Assembly (NCBI GenBank): GCA_023630585.1 | Contig: CM042566.1 | Coordinates: 10,189,754 to 10,253,753 of the forward strand | DNA from: Cranoglanis bouderius | Lineage: Eukaryota > Chordata > Actinopteri > Siluriformes > Cranoglanididae | Reading direction: 5' to 3' | DNA length: 64,000 nucleotides | Shown here: positions 56,573 through 64,000 of the stretch, in pieces | Layout of the letters: every line of letters begins with the position of its first letter | Position numbering within the stretch: position 1 is the stretch's first letter | Notes under the pieces: model-generated | Database searches by the model: none | Told to the model about the DNA's origin: nothing | Seen by the model: only the letters and a program-made list of their open reading frames with translations | Position numbers and translations under genes: made by a program

Positions 56573-57281
56573 TGTTAGCACACAGAATCAGAGCAGGATG
56601 CAAGTGCAGGGAAAATGTCACTTTAATAGGAACTCCGTAAGTAATGGAACAGGCAAAGTTAAATCGCTTAGAAATAGTGAACAGTCCAGGGTCGTGCGAA
56701 ACAGTATACTACAAACAGTATCCAGAGGGCAAGGCAATAATCCAGAGTTGAAAACAGAGCAATGTTCAAAAAACCAGTTTAAACAGTCCAAAGTATAAAG
56801 GCTTGGTATTGACAGAAAACACGTAACTGGGCAAATACTTCTGGACTTTCTATGGTCGTGGAAGATACGATTAGTGTGGATGCATGAAGGCAGTGCTGTA
56901 GGCAGTATGATGACCAGCCTGTGACTTGTCTGTTCGCCCAGGAGATTTGTGGATTGTGGCACTCCATCCAGGGTAGTCCCAAGATGATGGGGTGTCGGGC
57001 AGAGGTGGTGACCCAAAGCTGGATCTCCTCGTGGTGCAGAGCGCTGACTTGGAGATGCAAGGGCTAATAACCCGCCACCAATGGGTGTTGAAGCAGTGGG
57101 TTCGTGGGGAGGCCAAGCTGACGCACCATTTCTTCATCTATGAAACTGCCCGCCGCCCCAGAGTCGAGCAGTGCTGTGAGAACGAGAGAAGCACGTAAGT
57201 GTTCTATGATGACAGGCAGAGTACATGCATGAGGAACGAAATCATGGTTATGACTCACCGGTAGCGAGCGGGAGTCTAACA
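56573..57281 (-). mobile_element. LTR-bounded 709-bp element with captured protease, TSD GCACT
   Basis: Start TGTTAGCACACAG, end GGGAGTCTAACA. GCACT is at 56568-56572 and 57282-57286, a perfect 5-bp duplication, and the two sides rejoin as uninterrupted Tc1 sequence. On the minus strand it begins TGTTAGACTCCCGC, then a gypsy protease frame. It ends with an R-U5-like part (TATTAAAGTGAC and TGCACTTGCATCCTGC) close to group A. Most of a normal U3 is missing. It may be a rearranged, non-autonomous LTR element. Confidence 0.88.
56820..57279 (-). pseudogene. Gypsy aspartic protease, one in-frame stop
   Basis: The frame from 57279 reads DSRSLPVSHNHDFVPHACTL, then LVLTALLDSGAAGSFIDEEM with an intact D-S-G-A catalytic motif, VRQLGLP, a TAG stop at 57064-57066, then in the same frame HLQVSALHHEEIQLWVTTSA and HPIILGLPWMECHNPQISW (the conserved ILGLPWL region). 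It stops before RT. The D-S-G motif is intact, unlike that of the protease at 10676. It is not from the same gypsy family as far as I can tell. Confidence 0.82.
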
Positions 57282-57770
57282 GCACTGAGTAAATACAGCT
57301 GGATAAAACAAAAACTGTCTGTCTTCATTTCAGGCTGAAAAGCAACAAAATTGATTATTTTAAAGGGGGTGATTCTTTTCTATACCCACTGTAAATGATC
57401 AAAAATCAATTTTTAAAGACTATATGGTTATTTACAGCCCCAATTCCAAAAAAGTTGGGACAGTATGGAAAATGCTAATAAAAACAAAGAGGAATGATTG
57501 GTAAATGTACTTTGACTTGTATTTAAACAAAAAACATATAAAGACAAGGCATTTGATGTTTTACCTAATCAACTGCATAGTTTTTTGAAGATTAACATTT
57601 ATTTTGAAATTGATGCTTGCAACACGTTCCAAAAAAAGTTGGGACAGGGGCAATTTAGGACTAATAGCGATGTGACAAGTTAAGAAATAAGAAGGTGATG
57701 TGAAACAAGTGAAGCAATCGTCCAATCATAGTATATAAGGAGACACCAAAAAAGCCCTAGTCCTTCAAGG

Positions 57771-58697
57771 ATGGGTCGAGGCTCGCGAATCTGCCAACAG
57801 AATAATCCAGCACTTTAAGAACAACATTCCCCAAAGACAAATCTGTACGATTTTGAGCATTTCACCTTCTACAGTGCACAATATAATTAAAAGATTCAAG
57901 GAATCTGGTCAAATCTCGGTGCAAAAAGGCCAAGGTCAAAAACCAATTCTGAATGCATGTGATCTCAGATCCCTCAGACGTCACCATCTTAAAAACGAGC
58001 ATGAGTCTGTAATGGATATCCTGAAATGGGCTCAGGAATACTGTGGTAAACCTTTGACAGTCAACACCATTCGCCGCGGCATCCACAGATGCAAGTTAAA
58101 GCTTTACTATGCAATGCAGAAGCCATACATCAACACTGTCCAGAAGCGCTGCCGACTTCTCTGGGCTCGGTCTCATCTGAGATGAACAGTAGGACAGTGG
58201 AGTCGTGTTTTGCGGTCCGACAAGTAAACATTTCAAATAGTTTTTGGACGAAAGAGCCATCATGTTCTCCAGGCAAAAGAGGAAAAAAGATAATCCAAGC
58301 TGTTATCAGCGTCAGGTCCAAAAGCCAGCATCTGTCATGGTATGGGGGTGTGTCAGTGCCCATGGCATTGGTAACTTGCACATCTGTGAGGGCACCATTA
58401 ATGCAGAAATGTATGTACACATTTTGGAGCAACATATGCTGCCATACAGAGCAGGACAACACATTCTGCCTGGATTACAAGTGCATGGTTGCATAAGCAG
58501 AGAGTGCTGGTGCTAGCATGGCCTGCCTGCAGTCCTGACCTGTCTCTGATTGAGAATGCGTGGCGCATTATGAAGTGCAAAATAAAGCAACGAAGGCCCC
58601 GTACAGTTGCACAGCTGAATAGATGCACAGTGGATGAATGAGGGAAATTCCGCTTGCTAAACTTAACCAACTGGTGTCTTCAGTGCCCAAATGCTTA
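57771..58697 (+). pseudogene. Transposase of the CAACCCCAATTCC family
   Basis: MGRGSRICQQNNPA, then NNIPQRQICTIL, SPSTVHNIIKRFKESGQISV (HTH), RSLRRHHLKNEHESVMDILK, WAQEYCGKPLTVNTIRRGIH (second HTH). Further on, VQKPASVMVWGCVSAHGIG and EGTINAEMYVHILEQHMLP. A D-containing second-Asp block is damaged; C-terminal CPDLSLIENAWRIMK-like sequence with the Glu is visible in the minus/plus junction at about 58530-58570. It is frameshifted after residue 110 but the longest HTH part of this family here. Confidence 0.8.
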
Positions 58698-58844
58698 ATA
58701 AGTGTTATTAAAAGAAAAGGTCATGTTACACAGTGGTAAACAGTCGACTGTCCCAACTTTTTTGGAGTGTGTTTCAGTCATCAGATTTGAAATGAGTGTA
58801 TATTTCCAAAAATAAATTAATTTCGCAAAGTAAAACATCAAATA

Positions 58845-60435
58845 CAGTGGGGGAAACAATATCTGATCCCCTGCTCATTTTGTACGTTTGCCCACTGACA
58901 AAGAAATGATCAGTCTATAATTTTAATGGTAGGTGTATTTTAACAGTGAGAGACAGAATAACAACAAAAAAAATCCAGAAAAACGCATTTCAAAAAAGTT
59001 ATGAATTGATTTGCATTTTAATGAGTGAAATAAGTATTTGACCCCTTCGACTTAGTACTTGGTGGCAAAACCCTTGTTGGCAATCACAGAGGCCATACGT
59101 TTCTTATAGTTGGCCCCCAGGTTTGCACACATCTCAGGAGGGATTTTGTCCCACTCCTCTTTGCAGATCCTCTCCAAGTCATTAAGGTCTCGAGGCTGAC
59201 ATTTGGCAACTCAAACCTTCAGCTACCTTCAGCTACAGATTTTCTATGGGTTTAAGGTCTGGAGACTGGCTAGGCCACTCCAGGACCTTAATGTGCTTCT
59301 TCTTGAGCCACTCCTTTGTTGCCTTGGCTGTGTGTTTTGGGTCATTGTCATGATGGAATACCCATCCACGACCCATTTTCAATGCCCTGGCTGAGGGAAG
59401 GAGATTCTCACCCAAGATTTGACGGTACATGGCCCCGTCCATCGTCCCTTTGATGCGGTGCAGTTGTCCTGTCCCCTTAGCGGAAAAACACCCCCAAAGC
59501 ATAACGTTCCCACCTCCATGTTTGACAGTGGGGATGGTGTTCTTGGGGTCATAGGCAGCATTCCTCCTCCTCCAAACACGGCGAGTTGAGTTGATGCCAA
59601 AGAGCTCGATTTTGGTCTCATCTGACCACAACACTTTCACCCAGTTCTCCTCTGAATCATTGAGGCAAACTTCAGACAGGCCTGTACATGTGCTTTCTTG
59701 AGCAGGGGGACCTTGCTGGCGCTGCACGATTTCAGTCCTTCACGGCGTAGTGTGTTACCAATTGTTTTCTTTGTGACTATGGTCCCAGCTGCCTTGAGAT
59801 CATTAACAAGATCGTCCCGTGTAGTTCTGGGTGGATTCCTTACTGTTCTCATGATCATTGAAACTCCACGAGGTGAGATCTTGCATGGAGCCCCAGACCA
59901 AGGGAGACTGACAGTTATTTTGTGTTTTTTCCATTTGTGAATAATCGCACCAACTGTTTTCACCTTCTCACCAGGCTGCTTGGCGATGGTCTTGTAGCCC
60001 ATTCCAGCCTTGTGTAGATCTACAATCTTGTCCCTGATATCCTTGGACAGCTCTTTGGTCTTGGCCATGGTGGAGAGTTTGGAATCTGATTGATTGATTG
60101 CTTCTGTGGACAGGTGTCTTTTATACAGGTAACAAGCTGAGATTAGGAGCACTCCCTTTAAGAGAGTGCTCCTAATCTCAGCTCGTTACCTGTGTAAATG
60201 ACACCTGGGACCCAGAAATCTTGCTGATTGATAGGGGATCAAATACTTATTTCTCTCATTAAAATGCAAATCAATTTATAACTTTTTTGAAATGCATTTT
60301 TCTGGATTTTTTTGTTGTTATTCTGTCTTTCACTGTTAAAATACACCTACCGTTAAAATTATACACTGATCATTTCTTTGTCAGTGGGTAAATGTACAAA
60401 ATCAGCAGGGGATCAAATACTTTCCCCCCCCACTG
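58845..60435 (-). mobile_element. Tc1/mariner element (family 1), near full length, nested
   Basis: CAGTGGGGGAAACAATATCT at the left and CCCCCCCCACTG at the right, flanked by TA (58843-58844, 60436-60437). Inner repeats (GTTTGCCCACTGACAAAG) are inverted. The copy is 1591 bp with the transposase on the minus strand, all three catalytic parts visible. It inserted into the 3' UTR of the element at 57435. Confidence 0.94.
59052..60068 (-). pseudogene. Tc1 transposase (family 1), near complete
   Basis: ATG at 60068 in a CCATGG context (MAKTKELSKDIRDKIVDLHK). HTH 1 is GYKTIAKQPGEKVKTVGAI, the linker is WSGAPCKISPRG, and HTH 2 is TIVTKKTIGNTLRREGLKSC. A frameshift follows at about 59670, then VLWSDETKIELFGIN (first Asp), HGGGNVMLWGCFSAKG, VFHHDNDPKHTAKATK (second Asp) and WPSQSPDLKPIENL (Glu), then a stop. 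The tail continues in another frame to KEEWDKIPPEMC-type and FATKY-stop at 59052. DD34E is complete but cannot be made in one frame. Confidence 0.92.
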
Positions 60436-60865
60436 TAATGGTTTAATAATGTCTTTTCAATATAGTACAGGGTGAATTGAATTTTCAAGTGACTCTATTT
60501 TGTTTTTTCACATTTTCCACACTGTCCCAACTTTTTTTTGGAATTGGGGTTGTAATAATATGAAATTAATTATAGTATGTTGGTGACATTCAATCTTCCA
60601 GTCAATTTGGCAACTCCAGACATTTTTACTACAAATTTATACAGTAGATTGATGTCAGAAGGAAATGTCCACAGTGACAAGCTAAGGCTCAAAAGGCTGC
60701 TATATTTATTTTCATAGAAAACAACCTCCATCTCTCACACAAATAAGTGAGAAGCATTAATGTACTAATGACAATATGCAGCACAGTTGGATAGGGTTAA
60801 CCACTCTGTAGCTAGATTTGATTCTGCATCTCGCACAAAACTATGGATAAAAACGCCTGCCAAAT

Positions 60866-61483
60866 TGTTACATCATAGAATGGAGGGCTGGATACAGGTG
60901 CGGAGCAAATCGTCACTTTATTAGGTACAGGCAGAGAAATAGGCACAGTTCAAAAACGTCAGACAATATCGAAGTCAGGAAACAGACAAAGTTCAAAAAT
61001 ACTGGCAAACAGATATATCCAAGGTTAGGCGAGAATCGGTAATCCAAAAGAGAGCACAGAGTTCAAAACACCAGAATATCAAACACTTGGGCAAGGCAAA
61101 AATCCGTAATCCAAAAGGCAAGCAAAGTTAAAAAAAAACAGAAATCACAGTCCGTAATAATCCATTTGGTAAGTGTAGAGACAAGGTGCACGTACAAATA
61201 CTTGGCCTGGTGTGAGTGCAAACGAAGTCCTTAAGTAAAGCGGCTGTGAATGAACTGAAATTAACAACAGGTGTGTGCTCAAAACATGGGTGACTGTGAA
61301 TGTGGAAGTGAGGGAGTGTCATGGGGAGTGTAGTCCATGGCGGCCATGTTTGTAGGCCGCCGTGCATGCTGGGGAGTGAAGTCAGTGTCATGGTGTGAAT
61401 GTGGATGAGAGTCCGTGGCGGCCATATTTGTAGGCCGCTGTGATTGTCGGGAAATGGAGTTATGCTTGCGGCGCGACCTAACA
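60866..61483 (-). mobile_element. Solo LTR, group B, 618 bp, in a SINE relic, TSD CAAAT
   Basis: Start TGTTACATCATAG, end CGACCTAACA. CAAAT is at 60861-60865 and 61484-61488, perfect. The flank ATGGATAAAAACGCCTGC on the left and AAATAAATGTGAATG on the right resembles the tail of the TTTACA SINE, so it split a SINE relic. The two U3 modules lie at 61339-61382 and 61417-61460. AATAAAG occurs as complement of CACTTTATTAGG near 60912. Confidence 0.92.
61339..61460 (-). promoter_or_regulatory. Duplicated U3 module, ZNF143/YY1-like
   Basis: Two copies of GGCGGCCATNTTTGTAGGCC followed by CTGGGGAGTGAAGT-type sequence (complement ACTTCACTCCCCAGCATGC). This resembles the ZNF143 motif ACTACAATTCCCAGCATGC and a YY1 core. 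The two copies are 78 bp apart. The equivalent pair is in the LTR at 6991. Confidence 0.5.
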
Positions 61484-62474
61484 CAAATAAATAAATGTGA
61501 ATGTGGTGGCTTATTGAAGCAGGTCTTAGGAGCATAGAAAATAGAGTGAAAACAGACTTGAAGCATGGAATAAATAGCTGCTTGAAAACCCAGGGTCACA
61601 TTTCATCTATGTTCCAAAATTATATATTTTTCACTGAAGACACTTAAAATACATATTTCCAAGGCCTGTAAGACAGTGGATATGTGGTCATTCAGCAGTA
61701 TATAGGTCAGAGGTCAGATCTGCCACATTGTGTGAAAACAAAAAGAAAGGCAGAAATAAGAGAAATAAATATACCCAAGTAAAAAAAAGGCAGCCTATGG
61801 CCATGGCTTCCTCTGAGTGAAAAGTAAGTGCGTTCAATTAATAAGGCCCCTGATGCCTAAAAGCAATTAAAACAACATCAGAACAAGGGATGCTGAATAG
61901 GGAAGAGAACAGAGGATCAGGGTGTGACAAAGATAGCATGAGACTCAGTGTGTGTGTAAAACGGCCCCATTCTGTCTCTACTAATGAAAGTCACAAGGGT
62001 CTGTGGTGAGTTCCAGTCTGCTGACATCAGCAATGCAGAATGAATAATGGTAACACCACAGGACACAACACGTCATATCTGTATGGAGAAAAATATTTCA
62101 AGAAAAGAAAAACTCTCTCTCCTCATCTTTCACCTTCAGTGTGATTCCCCAGTGAATCATGTCCTGTCATGAAGAGAAGAATAATACACATGACTTCCTG
62201 AGTAGGAGATGCAACTAATCCCAGCTGAGGAAAAAAATACAAAAAAAATCTGATTTTTGTCTGTACTTTATGATAGCCACAATGTTATTTAATGAGAGAA
62301 CAACAGTGGAGACAATAGGTCTAAAATTAAACAAAGTAGTACCCTGTTTCTGATATTATCTTTTTGCAGGCCAATATTAGGGGCTTTAAGCATGGACAGT
62401 TGCATGGGAGTCTTTGGTAGCCAGGGTGGATGGGCGGACGGACAGATGTAGGCCAGACAGACTGACAAACAAAT
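61484..62474. other. No gene recognised
   Basis: Ordinary sequence; 61795-62060 is repeat-free and includes an AATTAATAAGGCCCCTGATG stretch, a weak candidate for conservation. No coding domain. Confidence 0.4.
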
Positions 62475-62640
62475 ATAGTGCAGTGGTGGTGCAGCAGGTA
62501 GACGGTAGACTCACGGCTTCAGGGTCCTGAGTTTGATCCTGAGCTCGGGTTACTGTCTGTACAGAGTTTTGCATGTTCCCCTCATGTTCATGTGGGCTTC
62601 CTCCAGGTTCTATCCAAAAAAACATGCAGGTGAATAAAGT
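62475..62640 (+). mobile_element. SINE head fragment (GGTGGCACAGTGG family)
   Basis: GTGGTGCAGCAGGTAGACGG, then GAGTTTGATCCTGAGCTCG (B-box-like), TACTGTCTGTACAGAGTTTT and TTCATGTGGGCTTCCTCC. The tail part is missing. Confidence 0.65.
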
Positions 62641-63160
62641 AGTTTTAAAGGCCCACTGCCTTAGTTCATTCTGGCTACTTAACATTTTCATACTATCTAC
62701 AGCAGACAGGTAGCATTCTGACTACCTAGGTTCTGCATGTGCCACTGGACAGTGTGCATGAGCACACATCTCACAGTGCTGAAACCTTGGTTAAAATCAA
62801 CCCTTATCTGCTGCTTTTGAAGTTATACTCACTTCTGAAAACAATTCAGAAACTTGATGGGTGTTGGTCTTTAGTGTGATTCAGTGACTGTCTCCAAATT
62901 GTGAAATGTATCTCTTAGTGTAGAGACCTACAAATATGTTGAAAAAAGAAATGTTGATTGAGTGTGAAGACAAGAGATAAGCAAGACTAAGGACATGTAT
63001 GATCTTAGCATACAAGATGCAATTCTGTGGAAGTTCTTCTTAAATCTCTTGCTTAACCTAATATATTTTCAATAATTAGAAAACAGATATAATGACTATA
63101 AAGCATATATATTGGGTTGCAGGACTATAAATTTTTATTAATTGACCAATAAACCAAATT
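62641..63160. other. No gene recognised
   Basis: Spacer, AT-rich near 63060-63160; no coding domain. Confidence 0.45.
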
Positions 63161-63330
63161 CAAATTTACATTTACATTTATGGCATTTGGCAGACGCCCT
63201 TATCCAGAGCAACTTACATTTATTTCATTTATACATCTGAGCAGTTGAGGGTTAAGGGCCTTGCTCAAGGGCCCCACAGTGGTGGCTTAGCGGTGCTGAG
63301 GTTTGAACTCACGACCTTCCGAACAGTAGT
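63161..63330 (-). mobile_element. tRNA-derived SINE, TTTACA tail
   Basis: ACATTTACATTTATGGCATT, GGCAGACGCCCTTATCCAG, CAGTTGAGGGTTAAGGGCC and GAGGTTTGAACTCACGACCT (complement of the B box) in reverse order. A-box side reduced to CCGAACAGTAGTCCAAC. Confidence 0.82.
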
Positions 63331-63425
63331 CCAACGAAAATAAATAGTGGATTAGTCAACTAGTTATGTTAGAATACATGAATGTAATGTTAGAATTCAT
63401 GAATGTATGTAGTTCATGTTAGAAT

Positions 63426-63755
63426 ACATGAATAATCATGCACTAATACCTGAATTAATACCTACTTAAATATGAACTAATGATGAGTTAAGGCATGTAT
63501 TAATCACAAACTAATGAAGAGCTAACCTTAACTATGATGTGAGTCTTATAAATTCATGTGTGAATAACGAATATGTAACGAACATGTACTAACATGTACT
63601 TAAGGTGGTGGTTATTCACAATGATTCATAAGACTCACGTCATAGTTAAGGTTAGCTCTTCATTAGTTCACAATTAGTACATGCCTTAACTCATCATTAG
63701 TTCCTATTTAACTGAGTATTAATTCAGGCATTAGTGCATGATTATTCATGTACTG
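63426..63755. mobile_element. Foldback / MITE-like inverted repeat
   Basis: The left arm (63426-63568) and right arm (63611-63755) are nearly perfect reverse complements, about 140 bp each, around a 42-bp loop. Examples are CATGAATAATCATGCACTAA at 63427 with its complement near 63737, and GAAGAGCTAACCTTAACTAT with ATAGTTAAGGTTAGCTCTTC. It has no coding sequence. Target duplications were not determined. Confidence 0.85.
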
Positions 63756-63766
63756 TTATTGTAAAG

Positions 63767-64000
63767 TGTTACGAACTCCTGTTTTAAAGTGCTCGTTGGA
63801 AAAGGGGTAAGCAACATAAAAGGACACACGAGGCAAAGTGCAGTTTAAACTTTTATTATAAGGCTAAATAACGAATGCACAAGCTCACGTATCTCAATCC
63901 CCGAAAGGCAACAAATGAAACTAATAACTCAAATTGTACTGAAATCAAAATATACTTAACAAAAAGAAACAAATAAATCAACAAAACATCAAGCAGAACA
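63767..64000 (-). mobile_element. Start of a further LTR, running off the window
   Basis: TGTTACGAACTCCTG, in a form matching the low-coordinate ends of the other LTRs. A complement of ATAATAAAAG (polyA-like) occurs near 63855. The high-coordinate end is outside the window. Its family relation is uncertain. Confidence 0.6.

Larger units (their letters stand above)
55207..57391 (+). mobile_element. Tc1/mariner element (family 2), LTR inside
   Basis: CAGTGGGTATAGAAAAGAAT at the left and CTTTTCTATACCCACTG at the right, flanked by TA (55205-55206, 57392-57393). The interior between 56573 and 57281 is a later LTR insertion (709 bp, plus 5 bp of duplicated target), leaving a 1.5-kb Tc1. The nearest relative is the minus copy at 23526. 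Confidence 0.92.
57435..60552 (+). mobile_element. Tc1/mariner element (CAGCCCCAATTCC family), copy 2
   Basis: CAGCCCCAATTCCAAAAAAG at the left and TTGGAATTGGGGTTG at the right, flanked by TA (57433-57434, 60553-60554). A second Tc1 (58845-60435) is inserted in its 3' UTR. It is 1.5 kb without that insertion. The transposase reads plus. Confidence 0.9.

Overview
This window reads as vertebrate, almost certainly teleost fish, DNA. The evidence is its repeat content: several Tc1/mariner DD34E families, Rex1-like and L2-clade LINEs with SGNH-type ORF1, a DIRS1-type element, a Ty3/gypsy fragment with PR joined directly to IN, tRNA-derived SINEs with a TTTACA-type tail, and GA/GT/TA microsatellites. 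An otophysan such as a catfish is plausible but this is a guess. I found no convincing host protein-coding exon, tRNA, rRNA or CRISPR array. Almost every long reading frame belongs to a decayed transposon, and every transposase, reverse transcriptase and integrase here is broken.

Layout. 0-5.3 kb: the end of a Tc1-like MITE, a truncated LTR, a Tc1 copy lying against another Tc1 remnant, and a Rex1-like LINE. 6-11.4 kb: a Tc1 relic, a solo LTR with an exact 5-bp target duplication, and a minus-strand gypsy fragment (PR, IN zinc finger, IN core, GPY/F end) split by a second Rex1-like LINE. 11.4-18.5 kb: mostly single-copy-looking AT-rich DNA with two Tc1 relics and SINE pieces; 12.39-12.70 kb is a candidate conserved noncoding stretch. 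18.6-21.7 kb: a DIRS-like retrotransposon, followed by a 1.4-kb repeat whose relative lies inverted at 34-35.6 kb. 23.2-25 kb: fused Tc1 relics with a SINE inside. 25-37.4 kb: sparse DNA, two solo LTRs, SINEs, a candidate 3.3-kb TIR-bounded element (33.5-36.8 kb) and a ~130-bp tandem repeat. 37.6-44.9 kb: an L2-clade LINE carrying two later insertions, another LINE with an 11-bp target duplication and a solo LTR. 46.4-48.9 kb: a second L2-type LINE with a dead ORF1 esterase, abutted by a mosaic Tc1. 50.3-61.5 kb: several Tc1/mariner elements nested in one another and in LTRs. 63.4-63.8 kb: a foldback element, then another LTR running off the window.

The most informative structure is the insertion record. 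At least seven LTR units start TGTTA and end TAACA. Six have perfect 5-bp duplications and one has a 4/5 match. Eight of the nine LTR units point the same way. One of them, 709 bp long, holds a gypsy protease reading frame in place of most of its U3. Two others carry duplicated modules that resemble ZNF143 and YY1 sites. Together with the nested LINEs and Tc1s they allow a relative chronology of invasions.
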